NCBI RefSeq assembly: GCF_003054045.1
Contig: NZ_QBKH01000001.1
Location: 496,001 to 560,000 of the forward strand
Reading direction: 5' to 3'
Length of the DNA: 64,000 bases
DNA from: Sphingobacterium faecium
GTDB lineage: Bacteria > Bacteroidota > Bacteroidia > Sphingobacteriales > Sphingobacteriaceae
Positions 1 through 8,923 of the stretch are shown one piece after another; position 1 is the first letter of the stretch; each line of letters opens with the position of its first letter. The position numbers and the translations under genes are program-made. The notes below the pieces were generated by a model. That model saw only the letters and a program-made list of their open reading frames with translations. It did no database searches and had not been told where the DNA came from.

Positions 1-1
1 A

Positions 2-685
2 AAAACGATCGAAGATCTGCAAGTATTTATGCAAGGCCATGTTTACGCAGTTTGGGATTTTATGTCACTTTTAAAGGCGTTGCAACAAAAACTAACCTGC
101 ACAACTACACCATGGTATCCTTCAGAGTTTCCAAATACAAGATATTTGATTAATGAAATTGTTGTTGCTGAGGAATCAGATGAGTATATCGATGGTAGGA
201 GATTAAGTCATTTTGAGATGTATCTGGATGCATTACATGCTCTTGGAGGAGATAGTAGTGCGGTTAATAACTTTTTGGAAAAAGTATACGGTGAATCGTC
301 TATTTTGGATGTTATAGCAGCAAGTGATTTGCATCCTAATATAAAAGAATTCTTAACATTTACTTTTGATGTTATAGAAAATGGTACTGCACATGAGATT
401 GCTGCTGCATTCACATTTGGTCGAGAAGATTTGATTCCAGATATGTTTTCATCGATATTAAAAGAAATCCAACTTCATTTTCCGGATTCCAATTTGGAAA
501 AATTATTATATTATTTTGAAAGACATATCGAATTGGATGGTGATGAACACGGTCCTTTGGCAATGAAGATGATTATGGAACTCTGTGGCGATGATGCATT
601 GAGGTGGAGGGAAGTAGAAGAAGTTTCAAAATTGGCATTACAAAAGAGAATCAAATTGTGGGATGCTATTGATTCAGCATTGTAA
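2..685 (+). CDS. DUF3050 family protein (5' end outside window)
   Basis: The reading frame is already open at base 2 (KTIEDLQVFMQGHVYAVWDF), so the gene begins upstream of the window and the ATG at 29 is internal. The residues around VYAVWDFMSLLKALQ are what I recognise as the N-terminal signature of DUF3050, a family with a heme-oxygenase-like all-helical fold. Later HFEMYLDAL, FTFGREDLIPDMF and the acidic ELDGDEHGPLAMKM segment fit the same family, in which conserved His/Glu residues suggest metal or heme binding. No signal peptide is visible in the part present. Function is unknown; related heme-oxygenase-like proteins include oxidases acting on small molecules. The next gene starts 91 bp downstream from its own promoter, so this is probably a separate unit. 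Confidence 0.85.
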   Translation, partial: KTIEDLQVFMQGHVYAVWDFMSLLKALQQKLTCTTTPWYPSEFPNTRYLINEIVVAEESDEYIDGRRLSHFEMYLDALHALGGDSSAVNNFLEKVYGESSILDVIAASDLHPNIKEFLTFTFDVIENGTAHEIAAAFTFGREDLIPDMFSSILKEIQLHFPDSNLEKLLYYFERHIELDGDEHGPLAMKMIMELCGDDALRWREVEEVSKLALQKRIKLWDAIDSAL

Positions 686-715
686 ATGATTGACGGAAGC
701 TTAATTATAGGATTA

Positions 716-745
716 TTGTAATTTAATATAAGCATTCTATCTTTG
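716..745 (+). promoter_or_regulatory. Bacteroidota-type promoter for the EEP-family gene
   Basis: TTG at 716-718 and TATCTTTG at 738-745 are separated by 19 bp, matching the Bacteroidota sigma-70 consensus (TTG about -33, TAnnTTTG about -7). Transcription would start near 751, about 25 nt before the ATG at 777. Confidence 0.6.
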
Positions 746-776
746 TTATAGATAAATAGACTAGTTATAAGCGTAT

Positions 777-1685
777 ATGTTTTTTCAATATTTACTGGAG
801 GTTTGGAAATCTTTGACAAGAAGAAGAGTCCGTGTTTTCATTCAAGAAAAAGAATATGAATTGCTCGATGCTAAATCGGGCAATTTTTCTATTATTACCT
901 ATAATATTGCTGGACTTCCTCAAGTTATTTCATCCGCTAAAACAGATCGGTCTTCCAGTATTGCACATATTGGCTCGCTTTTGAATGATTTTGATATAGC
1001 ACATATACAAGAAGACTTTAATTATAACTATCATTTGTACCAGGGTGGTAATTTACATCCTTATCGTACCATCAGTATGGGACTAGCTATTTTTGGTGAT
1101 GGATTGGATAGTTTATCTAAATATCCGCTTACTAATTTTAAACGGATCGAATGGCAGAATAGGACAGGTTCTGATCGATTGACACCAAAAGGCTTTAGCC
1201 ATTGTACGGTGCATTTGGCAGTGGGCGTTGCAGTTGATTTTTATAATATTCATGCCAACTCACAAGACCATCCTAGGGCAGCGAAAGCCAGAAGAGCAAA
1301 TTATATTCAGTTAGCTACTTATATCAATAAACACTCGTTTGGTCAGGCTATTGTTGTTGCTGGAGATTTCAATTCCCATTTTGCTTTTTCAGAGGACAAT
1401 CTAGAAGAATTTATGGTTAAGACGCAGGTGCAAGATAGCTGGATAATGCTTGAGCGTGATCAGGTCATACCTACTATTGATCCTTTATTTTTATGTATCG
1501 ATATTATGGACATCGATAATCAAACCGAATCGATTGATAAAATTATGTTTAGAAGCAACCAGCAGATTACGTTAATTCCAAAAAAATATGAAGTCGAGCG
1601 GGACAAGTTTGTTGATAAATCTGGAGAACCTTTATCAGACCATTGGCCAGTTTCAGTCGTTTTCGATTGGCTGTTGAATGAGTAG
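777..1685 (+). CDS. endonuclease/exonuclease/phosphatase family protein
   Basis: This is a 302-residue metal-dependent phosphodiesterase of the DNase I/sphingomyelinase C-like (EEP) superfamily. The ordered motifs are visible: the metal-site Asn in YNIAGLP (N43), the metal-ligand Glu in HIQEDF (E79), the catalytic His region FYNIHANS, GDFNSH (residues 196-201) and the terminal SDHWPV (287-292). Spacing of these motifs matches the family. There is no clear signal peptide: the N-terminus FFQYLLEVWKSLTRRR is short and basic, so the protein may be cytoplasmic or loosely membrane-associated. The substrate cannot be told from sequence; nucleic acid, phospholipid or inositol phosphate are all possible. 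The ATG at 777 follows a well-formed promoter at 716-745, which supports the start. Confidence 0.85.
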   Translation: MFFQYLLEVWKSLTRRRVRVFIQEKEYELLDAKSGNFSIITYNIAGLPQVISSAKTDRSSSIAHIGSLLNDFDIAHIQEDFNYNYHLYQGGNLHPYRTISMGLAIFGDGLDSLSKYPLTNFKRIEWQNRTGSDRLTPKGFSHCTVHLAVGVAVDFYNIHANSQDHPRAAKARRANYIQLATYINKHSFGQAIVVAGDFNSHFAFSEDNLEEFMVKTQVQDSWIMLERDQVIPTIDPLFLCIDIMDIDNQTESIDKIMFRSNQQITLIPKKYEVERDKFVDKSGEPLSDHWPVSVVFDWLLNE

Positions 1686-1819
1686 AGTACATTTACTATT
1701 TTCTCAGGTAAATTAGTTGAAAAACGATCCATAAGGAAGTGTAGGCACAAAGATGAAGCAATCTGCACTATAAATAAATGATAAAGAATGAATTTGTATG
1801 ATACAGGTCTAAAATATTA

Positions 1820-1848
1820 TTGTGTATAAAACAAATTCTCTAAGTTTG
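1820..1848 (+). promoter_or_regulatory. Bacteroidota-type promoter for the FKBP gene
   Basis: TTG (1820-1822), an 18-bp spacer and TAAGTTTG (1841-1848). The predicted transcription start is only a few bases before the ATG at 1860, so the mRNA would have a very short leader. The same box and spacing are found upstream of the efflux gene at 43212. Confidence 0.55.
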
Positions 1849-1859
1849 AAAGAAAAAAC

Positions 1860-2294
1860 ATGGCTAACGCAACAGGATATTTAAAAAAGTTACGCTTAGA
1901 AGCTAAAAAAAATTTAATTGAAGGAGAAGCATTTCTCAAGGAAAATGCAAGACGTGATACAGTCGTCAGTTTACCTTCGGGTTTACAGTACGAAATAATG
2001 GTAGAAGGAACGGGGAAAAGTCCCAAATTGACCAATACTGTAAAATGCTTTTATGAAGGACGGCTCATCAATGGTACTGTATTTGACTCAACGGAAAAAC
2101 GTAAGAAGCCGGTATCATTTCCCGTGAACGAAGTTATTGCGGGCTGGACAGAAGCCCTACAATTGATGAAAGAAGGTAGTAAATGGCGTTTGTTTATTCC
2201 ATCATCACTAGGATATGGTGATTTGAGTGTTTCAAAAGAAATTGGTGGAAACGCTGCATTGATTTTTGAAGTAGAACTAGTCTCTGTTCATTAG
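1860..2294 (+). CDS. FKBP-type peptidyl-prolyl cis-trans isomerase
   Basis: A 144-residue protein with a helical N-terminal arm (residues 1-35, Lys/Glu-rich) and one FKBP domain (about 40-143). Family hallmarks are visible: LPSGLQYEIMVEGTGKSP, the YEGRLINGTVFDST strand-turn, FPVNEVIAGWTEALQLMKEG around the active-site pocket, and the closing RLFIPSSLGYGD then ALIFEVELVSV. The core residues equivalent to the FKBP12 pocket (Asp in FDST, Ile and Trp in VIAGW, Tyr in GYGD) are all retained, so the domain should be active in prolyl isomerisation. No signal peptide, so a cytoplasmic folding factor is likely. A second, exported prolyl isomerase of the cyclophilin class lies at 4417. Confidence 0.93.
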   Translation: MANATGYLKKLRLEAKKNLIEGEAFLKENARRDTVVSLPSGLQYEIMVEGTGKSPKLTNTVKCFYEGRLINGTVFDSTEKRKKPVSFPVNEVIAGWTEALQLMKEGSKWRLFIPSSLGYGDLSVSKEIGGNAALIFEVELVSVH

Positions 2295-2448
2295 GTAATT
2301 GCAGACATATTGTGTCTGTAAACATGTTCTGCTTAAAAGATCTGCAAGTGATGGTATCCAATAGCACGGATGCATGCTGATCAACCTATAGGATTTTTTA
2401 ATGAATCCTTACCTCGCATTATTCAGAATAAAAATATAGGTTTGTAGT

Positions 2449-2820
2449 ATGAAAATATTACAAACCGTTTCTTTGGAAGATGTTCGTGTATTTGCTCCAA
2501 TAGGATTTTACGAAGAAGAGCAAGTTTTAGGAAATGAATTTCTGGTACATGCCGTAGTGAGTTTTGATGCGGGTATTGATGATCATGAGAATTTAGATAA
2601 GACCGTTAATTACGAGATCTTATATCAAATTATCCATGAAGTCATGAAGCCCAAGCGTAAACTATTGGAATCCGCGGCCCATGAAATATTGAAAGCTATT
2701 TACACAAAATTCTCCTTTGCGCAAACAATCGATATATCCATTAAAAAATTAAATCCCCCATTCGGCGGTGATGCTGCTCATTCCAAAGTTGCTGTTCGTT
2801 ACTGTAGCTCATCTTATTGA
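2449..2820 (+). CDS. folB: dihydroneopterin aldolase
   Basis: The 123-residue length and motif order match FolB, which converts 7,8-dihydroneopterin to 6-hydroxymethyl-7,8-dihydropterin and glycolaldehyde in folate synthesis. Visible features are the N-terminal VSLEDVRVFAPIGFYEEEQ strand with the substrate-binding Glu, TVNYEIL with the conserved Tyr, LLESAAHEI, and the C-terminal IKKLNPPFGGD loop carrying the catalytic Lys and substrate contacts. FolB forms an octamer of this single T-fold domain. It stands alone here: no folK, folP or folE is adjacent. It is followed by a strong hairpin terminator at 2938. Confidence 0.93.
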   Translation: MKILQTVSLEDVRVFAPIGFYEEEQVLGNEFLVHAVVSFDAGIDDHENLDKTVNYEILYQIIHEVMKPKRKLLESAAHEILKAIYTKFSFAQTIDISIKKLNPPFGGDAAHSKVAVRYCSSSY

Positions 2821-2937
2821 TAAAAATGAGATTTTGATAATAGATTATGGTTATAGCTTTTAGTAAATAGCCATGCTGCTTTTAGGGAAATGACTACCGG
2901 TGAAAATAGTATTCTTGGTTTACGTTAAACAAATCAT

Positions 2938-2974
2938 AAAAGACAAGACCTCATGAGATCTTGTCTTTTTTTTT
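2938..2974 (+). terminator. rho-independent terminator after folB
   Basis: AAAGACAAGA pairs with TCTTGTCTTT around a CTCATGAG core, with one C/A mismatch, followed by an unbroken T-run (2966-2974). It lies 118 bp after the folB stop. Confidence 0.85.
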
Positions 2975-4416
2975 GCCTGAAAAACCTTCTTTTTGTGCCA
3001 AATTTGTAGTTAACTTTTGAGGTAGCTAGGGGTAGGGGAGCTGTCAATTATAATACCTAAAAATCCTTGTTGAAATAAGCACTCTAGGTAGATGATTGAT
3101 ATTAGAACATGGCATGGATTAATGTATCTCGAATAAGATTTATTTCATTTTATGGAGTAAACATTGATTTTATGTAATTTTTTAGTTTATATAATTGTCC
3201 TATCTATCTGTTTTTAAAGTGGTTATTATATAGTTTAAATGTGTATGTATTGCTAGGAACTATCTTTCATACTGATCAGAACGATATGGAAACCTGTCTT
3301 CGATATTATTCATCACTTTAACAACCCAATAATTTTTAAGCTTGTAAAAAAACAAAGATCCTAAAAGAAGATTATTCATAAAAATTACTTTTTTCAAACC
3401 TTGTGCAATATTCTTGACTCATACTCTTTAATTAAGGTGTGAATAAGGCGTTTTGGCGTCTTTTAATATCAGTTTGGTTATAAGTTTAGTGTATTTAAAA
3501 ATATGCTCTTAAATCGACTTATATTATTTAATTGAATCGTTGTGATCAAATGGAAATGCTTACTATTACAACTTTGCTTTAAAGTAATAAAAAGTAATTA
3601 TATATGAATTAGTCTTAATTGAAGATGAATATAATCTTTCTCTAATAATTGATTCATAGATATTTATGTTTTTTTGAAAATTCACCTTGTTGGATATTAT
3701 TTGATTATCATAGTTGCGGCTATAGGAATCAAATTTACATCTTATTTCTATTTCATATTCATTTTCTAAACAAAAATCCAGCTATGCATCTTGATCGCTT
3801 TCTTTTGGTGTATCCATTTTGATTTAGCCCTCCTGATTTAATTGATGTCATTACGTTAACTAATGAATCCTGTCCGTGTTTTATAGTTGTTTTGTGTTCA
3901 TTTTAAGTGATTTACTATAGATTCTGTAATCGAAAAGTGATTTAAATAGAAAGTGTTTTATTGCTATTATTTTTAGTATTTTTAATGCTCGGTAGAAATC
4001 ATTTTAAATAAATTATTTTAAATATATCGTGAAGTTTCATCAGATTAGTAATTCAATTATGAATTTCATAATTATATATAGAATGGTGCTGTTTTTCATA
4101 TTATTATATGTCTCAATATGAAGCTATTATTTATATAATTTTAACATGAATAAACGTAAACTCTTCTCTTAATTAAGGACTCGAATACCAAATAATTATG
4201 ATTTTTAAAGTCATAATCACACTATGTTTTCACGTAATAAATGGTAAAATAGTATGATTTCTTAAAAGGGATTAATGTAAGAGATAATTGAATTTGATGA
4301 CTATAATTCAAAATATAGTCTCTCCATAATACAATTATTAAGCTCGGTTTTTAATAAATTGGAGTGGTGCTTTAAATTTATTAAAAAATGAATTATCTTC
4401 ATTCAAATTTTATTTT
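2975..4416. other. 1.44-kb AT-rich stretch without convincing genes
   Basis: No reading frame of 60 codons or more is present on either strand and base composition is visibly more AT-rich than the flanks. I see no tRNA, known riboswitch, long repeat or terminator. Small frames exist: a 39-codon ATG frame on the minus strand at 3260-3379, and an 84-codon minus-strand frame at 3566-3817 broken by one TAG and preceded by AGGAGG. Given this base composition a few chance frames of these sizes are expected, so I do not call them genes. The stretch could be decayed accessory DNA, a regulatory leader for the cyclophilin gene, or a site of small RNAs. Confidence 0.7.
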
Positions 4417-5055
4417 ATGAAAAAAATCATACTCCTCCTTTTATGTTTATTCGTTGTCTTCGTTGGAAAAAGTCAAACACATCGTTTATTATTTCAAACG
4501 GATTACGGAGATTTTAAGGTTCTCTTATATGACTATACTCCCCAACATCGTGATCTGATTTTAAAGTCGATTCAAACAAAAGTTTATCAAGATGCTTTGT
4601 TCAATCGTATTATTTCTGATTTTGTGGTGCAAGGGGGGGAGCATGATGTCGATATTGAAAAACGTGAAGCTGCAGATCCAACAAAACAAAAACCACGTCT
4701 TGCTCCAGAATTTGACGATAGAGCGTTTCACAAAGTTGGAGCTCTGGGTGCAGGAAGAGATGTCAATCCAGAAAAAGCATCTTTTCTGAATCAAATCTAT
4801 TTTGTAGTTGGTAAAAAGATTACAGCAAGTGAACTTGACGTTCTGGAATTGAAAAAGAATATCAAGTATACTGCTGAGCAGCGTTCAACCTATTTGAAAA
4901 TTGGAGGTCAGCCTCGATTAGATCATGATTTTACCGTATTTGGAGAAATTTATGAAGGATTGGATGTGATTTTAAAAATCAGCAAAGTAAAAACAGATTC
5001 CCAAGATTATCCATTGCAACAAGTTCGCTTTGAATTATCAGAAATTAAAGATTAA
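4417..5055 (+). CDS. exported cyclophilin-type peptidyl-prolyl isomerase
   Basis: A 212-residue protein with a clear signal peptide (MKKIILLLLCLFVVFVGKSQ, cleavage near GKSQ-T) and one cyclophilin domain. The family core is recognisable: TDYGDFKVLLYDYTPQH, then LFNRIISDFVVQGG, which corresponds to the cyclophilin FHRVI..FMIQGG segment with its active-site Arg and Gln, the LGAGRD loop, FFVVG-type strand (QIYFVVGKK) and FTVFGEIYEGLDVILKI. The FxxxQIYFVVG segment replaces the classic SSQFFI. Expected location is the periplasm, acting in folding of envelope proteins. It follows the gene-poor stretch 2975-4416 and is convergent with the metallophosphoesterase downstream. Confidence 0.92.
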   Translation: MKKIILLLLCLFVVFVGKSQTHRLLFQTDYGDFKVLLYDYTPQHRDLILKSIQTKVYQDALFNRIISDFVVQGGEHDVDIEKREAADPTKQKPRLAPEFDDRAFHKVGALGAGRDVNPEKASFLNQIYFVVGKKITASELDVLELKKNIKYTAEQRSTYLKIGGQPRLDHDFTVFGEIYEGLDVILKISKVKTDSQDYPLQQVRFELSEIKD

Positions 5056-5107
5056 TATTGTGATATTTCCGCCTGTTCGTGTATAAATGGTTGGGGCGCG
5101 ATATCCA

Positions 5108-5845
5108 TTAATTTATCTGTTTTGATAATAAAAAATCGGCATAAAAATTAGGGATTTCACTCGCTTTTATTGCATCCATGACCGTTATAATATCATAAGG
5201 GATGCGGATGATTTCAGCTTCAATGCGATCTTCAAAAAGTCTCAATAAGAGATAAGTGGCATCTATACTTTCTTCTTTTGAACGGCCAACTGAGCCAGTA
5301 TTAATTGCCCATTTGTTAGCAATAGATTTTATATATGAGATATGAGTATGCCCCATTACCAATATATCCGCCTGTGTTTGCTTGAATATTTGTTCAAAAG
5401 TAGTATCTGATGTTGTTTCGTATAGATAATGTTCATTGCTTTCTAGACTGCCATGCACTAATTGGATACGCCAGTTTTTCGTTTTTACTTTATATTCAAA
5501 TTGCATTGAATAAGGAAGTTGACTTAAAAATAGCTTGTTTTTTGCTGTTATGATCTTCTTGGAATGATTGATGGCTTGGATTCGGCAGGTTGTTTCTTGA
5601 TCATCATGTTTTGATAATGGTATGATAGGATAGTCAAATGCAATACGCTCATCATGATTACCCATGATACAAGGTATCTTTTTAGATAAGATAGATTCAA
5701 TTACTTCATTACTCCAAGGAGCAAAATCCACCAGATCACCCAGACAAAAGGTATTCTTAATTTTTCTGGCGTCAATATCTGCTAGTACAGCTTTCAATGC
5801 CGGTAGATTTCCGTGTATATCGCTAAAAATGGCTATCTGGATCAT
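5108..5845 (-). CDS. metallophosphoesterase (calcineurin-like, YfcE/MJ0936 type)
   Basis: The five metallophosphoesterase blocks are all present in order: FSDIHGN (D-x-H), LGDLVDF (GDxxD), MGNHDE (GNHD), LVHGS and MGHTHI (GxTH). Together they form the dinuclear metal site of single-domain phosphodiesterases. I place the start at the Met of MIQIAIFSDIHGN (5845) rather than six codons upstream, because family members begin directly with the first beta strand and the upstream codons overlap a TAGATTTG -7-like box (5868-5861). No signal peptide, so cytoplasmic. The residues between GNHD and the VHG block are typical of YfcE-like phosphodiesterases; the natural substrate is unknown. Confidence 0.9.
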   Translation of the reverse strand: MIQIAIFSDIHGNLPALKAVLADIDARKIKNTFCLGDLVDFAPWSNEVIESILSKKIPCIMGNHDERIAFDYPIIPLSKHDDQETTCRIQAINHSKKIITAKNKLFLSQLPYSMQFEYKVKTKNWRIQLVHGSLESNEHYLYETTSDTTFEQIFKQTQADILVMGHTHISYIKSIANKWAINTGSVGRSKEESIDATYLLLRLFEDRIEAEIIRIPYDIITVMDAIKASEIPNFYADFLLSKQIN

Positions 5846-6080
5846 CCTATTTTTTAGACACAAATCTAGCTTATTACTTCAAGTATTTATGGTGTTTTTT
5901 ACAGATTTAATAGTTTTTCAGATCTGTTTTTGATATTAATATAAACTTTTTATACTTACTTATAGCGTTAGCAGCATATCTATAAGGCATCAGGTTTTTA
6001 GTCTTTAAATAAAAATTTAAAAATATAAAATGAATTTCGAAATCATTTTATATTTTGCCCTCCTAAATATTTAAATAGTT

Positions 6081-6941
6081 ATGGCTTCAGGTATATTTGC
6101 AATATTGGATGATATTGCTGCTTTAATGGATGATGTGGCGGTTACAAGTAAGATCGCTGCGAGTAAGACTGCTGGAATTCTTGGTGATGATTTGGCCGTA
6201 AATGCGGAGAAAGCGACTGGATTTCTTTCTTCTCGTGAAATTCCAGTATTATGGGCCATTACAAAAGGTTCATTAATCAATAAAATTATTATTGTTCCAA
6301 TTGCCTTATTGCTTAATGTTTTTTTTCCCGTTGCAATTAAATTTATTCTGATTATAGGAGGTATCTATCTTGCGTATGAAGGAGTGGAAAAAATCATTGA
6401 ATATTTATTTCATAGACAAAAAACTGGACATGATGTGGTGGTTGAAAATGAAGAAAATAATACCGAATTAGAAAAAGTAAAAGTAAAATCGGCGATTACT
6501 ACTGATTTTATATTATCTGTTGAAATCGTTATTATAGCACTTGGAACGGTATTGAATCAAAGTTTACCCATTCAGATCTTAACAGTATCAGTAGTCGCTA
6601 TATTTGCTACCATTGGTGTTTACGGTATAGTAGCTTTGATAGTACGTATGGATGATGCTGGATATAAATTGATCAAAAAATCAAAAGATAAAGGATTTGT
6701 TTCCAAATTTGGGCATTTATTAGTGAATTCTTTACCTATTGTTATTAAATTTCTGGCAGTAGTTGGAACGATTGCACTGATATTAGTATCAGGTGGTATC
6801 TTTGATCATAATATTGACTATTTACATCATTTCCTTCCGAATGTCCCCTCTATGTTGAAACAAGTTGGTTATGGCCTGATTGCAGGTCTATTTGCAGTTT
6901 TACTAATGACAGGTGTTAAGAAGGTTTTTGCTAAAAAATAA
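6081..6941 (+). CDS. DUF808 family inner-membrane protein (YedI-like)
   Basis: The N-terminus MASGIFAILDDIAALMDDVA and the following KTAGILGDDLAVNAEKATGF are diagnostic of DUF808/YedI. The 286-residue protein has about six hydrophobic segments: near residues 68-85 (IIIVPIALLLNVFFPVA), 86-100, 140-160, 165-190, 215-240 and 255-280. These sit around a charged cytoplasmic loop (residues 115-140, rich in Glu/Lys). The family is widespread and of unknown function. The gene stands alone between a divergent metallophosphoesterase and the LRR-like gene, and is followed by an inverted repeat at 6961-6991. Confidence 0.9.
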   Translation: MASGIFAILDDIAALMDDVAVTSKIAASKTAGILGDDLAVNAEKATGFLSSREIPVLWAITKGSLINKIIIVPIALLLNVFFPVAIKFILIIGGIYLAYEGVEKIIEYLFHRQKTGHDVVVENEENNTELEKVKVKSAITTDFILSVEIVIIALGTVLNQSLPIQILTVSVVAIFATIGVYGIVALIVRMDDAGYKLIKKSKDKGFVSKFGHLLVNSLPIVIKFLAVVGTIALILVSGGIFDHNIDYLHHFLPNVPSMLKQVGYGLIAGLFAVLLMTGVKKVFAKK

Positions 6942-6960
6942 TTAGTTTTAAAAAACCATA

Positions 6961-6991
6961 CAGAAAAGGCATCCAGGTGATGCCTTTTCTG
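6961..6991 (+). terminator. hairpin after the DUF808 gene
   Basis: CAGAAAAGGCATC pairs perfectly with GATGCCTTTTCTG around a 5-base loop, 20 bp after the stop codon. The T-run is inside the stem rather than after it, so termination efficiency is uncertain. Confidence 0.65.
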
Positions 6992-7101
6992 TGAATATGG
7001 ACTACGATTGGCCAGACAATAAATTGATCTTTGAAAGGTTTATTTATGGCGGAAGTACCAGTTCAAGCTAATGTGTATCTATAAGTATAATTGATCTCCA
7101 T

Positions 7102-8028
7102 ATGGATAATTTAACGCAATTGAAAGGTTCTGCTGAATTTAAGAATCGAATGCTATCGCAGGATGATATCTGGCAGATCGCACAGTCAAAAAGACTTTTA
7201 GGAATCTCATTTGTCAATTGCCCCATTCAAGATGATGATATTTTGGAAATATGTAAACTCACCAAATTAGTCAATGTAACACTTGAAAATACAAAGATTA
7301 CGGATCTTGCGCTTAAATATTTAGCAACATTACCCAATTTGAGTTATCTATTTATTACGAATGCAAATATTTCGGGTCAGGGGTTTGAACATTTTATAAG
7401 TCATAAAAAACTAAACTGTATTTGGGCATGTCAGACGAAATTACAGGATAATACGTTGCAGATCTTAGCGCAAATTCCTAAATTAAGTATGCTGAGAATC
7501 GATGGTACACGTGTTACATTTGACGGCCTCATGACAATTGCAAGTAACCCAAGGATTGAAATTGTCGCAAATGATCTCTTTAATAAACAGCAAATAGAGC
7601 AGTTTGAGCAGAAGCAGAGGGATTTGGCTAAAAAAAATAAAAGTGCTAATCCACAGGATATTGATGATGCCAAGAAAAGTCTGCTGCTATTTTTTAATGC
7701 TATGACCAAATGGGAGCAGAATGCTGTTAAGGTTGGTTTTACTAAGGATCTAAGTTTAAAGTGCACATTACTATTTCGGGAGCATTGTATAGATAAAAGC
7801 CGGACAGGTTATAGACCAGATAATTTATTTTATTCTCATGGTCCGAACTATACTTACCTTACACACAGTATTATAGATGGTGAACAGGTGACTAAGAATA
7901 AGATTTATCTATTTACGAAAGATCATATTGATTTTCAGTACCGGTTTATTTTGATTAAAAAAGATGGACAATGGAAGATTGATGAAGTACAAAGCCTTGA
8001 TGGTGGCTGGAAAAAAGTAGGATTGTAA
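7102..8028 (+). CDS. leucine-rich-repeat protein with C-terminal NTF2-like domain
   Basis: The 308-residue protein has two parts. Residues about 25-155 are irregular leucine-rich repeats of about 23 residues, with lines such as LLGISFVNCPIQDDDIL, LVNVTLENTKITDLAL, LSYLFITNANISGQGF and LSMLRIDGTRVTFDGL. A Lys/Gln-rich linker (about 165-190) leads to residues 190-308, which read as an alpha+beta cone ending FRFILIKKDGQWKIDE-like (YRFILIKKDGQWKIDEVQSL), the usual end of an NTF2-like fold and similar to NTF2-type immunity domains. No signal peptide. The LRR part suggests protein binding. I do not recognise a named family, and no toxin gene is adjacent, so an immunity role is only a possibility. 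Confidence 0.65.
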   Translation: MDNLTQLKGSAEFKNRMLSQDDIWQIAQSKRLLGISFVNCPIQDDDILEICKLTKLVNVTLENTKITDLALKYLATLPNLSYLFITNANISGQGFEHFISHKKLNCIWACQTKLQDNTLQILAQIPKLSMLRIDGTRVTFDGLMTIASNPRIEIVANDLFNKQQIEQFEQKQRDLAKKNKSANPQDIDDAKKSLLLFFNAMTKWEQNAVKVGFTKDLSLKCTLLFREHCIDKSRTGYRPDNLFYSHGPNYTYLTHSIIDGEQVTKNKIYLFTKDHIDFQYRFILIKKDGQWKIDEVQSLDGGWKKVGL

Positions 8029-8191
8029 TTTTTTGGAAATTTGGATGTACTTTTGAATTATCAATTTATTGATAATTCGATAAATATGAGGATGGAAAGA
8101 CGAATTTAAATTGAATATAAAATGAAATATTGAATTTGTTTATTATTGTATACTATATTGTAAACGTATTATATATAAGTAAATTACTAAC

Positions 8192-8836
8192 ATGAATCCA
8201 TCAAAAAATAGACTTCAAATCGGTAAATTATTACTAATTGCTATTCCAACAGTATTTATTTTTTTGTTGATATGGATAGGTACAGTATATATTGGTAATA
8301 CTTATTTTGGTTCTACAGCAAGTTCTGGACAATTCTTACTGTGGATATTAAGTGGAGCCATTATTTTTGTAGGTTTTCCAATAGCAACGAAGCAAATTTT
8401 TCATCTAGGATCATTCAGTAAAAATGATAGTATAGCACAAGAAGTTCAAAAAACACAAAAATTCAGTAAATCAGACTGGTTATTTTTTCTTTTGATTCAT
8501 AGCATTGCTATACCGATTTTATTTTGGACATTTTCTGATTTACAGCATCACGTATTGATTTATAATTACTTTGTGGATATTTTCGGTAAGAATTACAGAG
8601 GAGCGCCTAATTTTCCCATCTTAATAGCATTTGTATTTGCAACATTATTTTTGCTTACTTTTATTTATGTTTTGTTCCTTAAGCTTAAGTATGGAACTTT
8701 TAGTAATCCCAAAGGATTGACAGATGTTGATGAACGGAATTTCAAACAAAAACAAGAGATCTATTTTTCATTTGTAGCTTCTTCCATGTTTACGGTAATG
8801 ATGTTATACTTTTTGAAGATGATATTGCTAGTATAA
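8192..8836 (+). CDS. hypothetical multi-pass membrane protein
   Basis: I do not recognise a family. The 214-residue protein has five likely membrane segments: about residues 13-32 (LLIAIPTVFIFLLIWIGTVY), 46-66, 90-112 (WLFFLLIHSIAIPILFWTF), 140-160 (FPILIAFVFATLFLLTFIYV) and 190-213. A basic, polar loop follows segment 2. No catalytic motif stands out. It begins 163 bp after the LRR gene, past an AT-rich gap, and is convergent with the DUF6265 gene. An inner-membrane location is inferred from hydrophobicity only. Confidence 0.7.
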   Translation: MNPSKNRLQIGKLLLIAIPTVFIFLLIWIGTVYIGNTYFGSTASSGQFLLWILSGAIIFVGFPIATKQIFHLGSFSKNDSIAQEVQKTQKFSKSDWLFFLLIHSIAIPILFWTFSDLQHHVLIYNYFVDIFGKNYRGAPNFPILIAFVFATLFLLTFIYVLFLKLKYGTFSNPKGLTDVDERNFKQKQEIYFSFVASSMFTVMMLYFLKMILLV

Positions 8837-8923
8837 GCTTTTCGCTCACATGGATTCTTTATATGATCTGACTTTTAATTTTTACACTAAAATCTCGTAG
8901 TAAATGATAATCGGGATAATATT

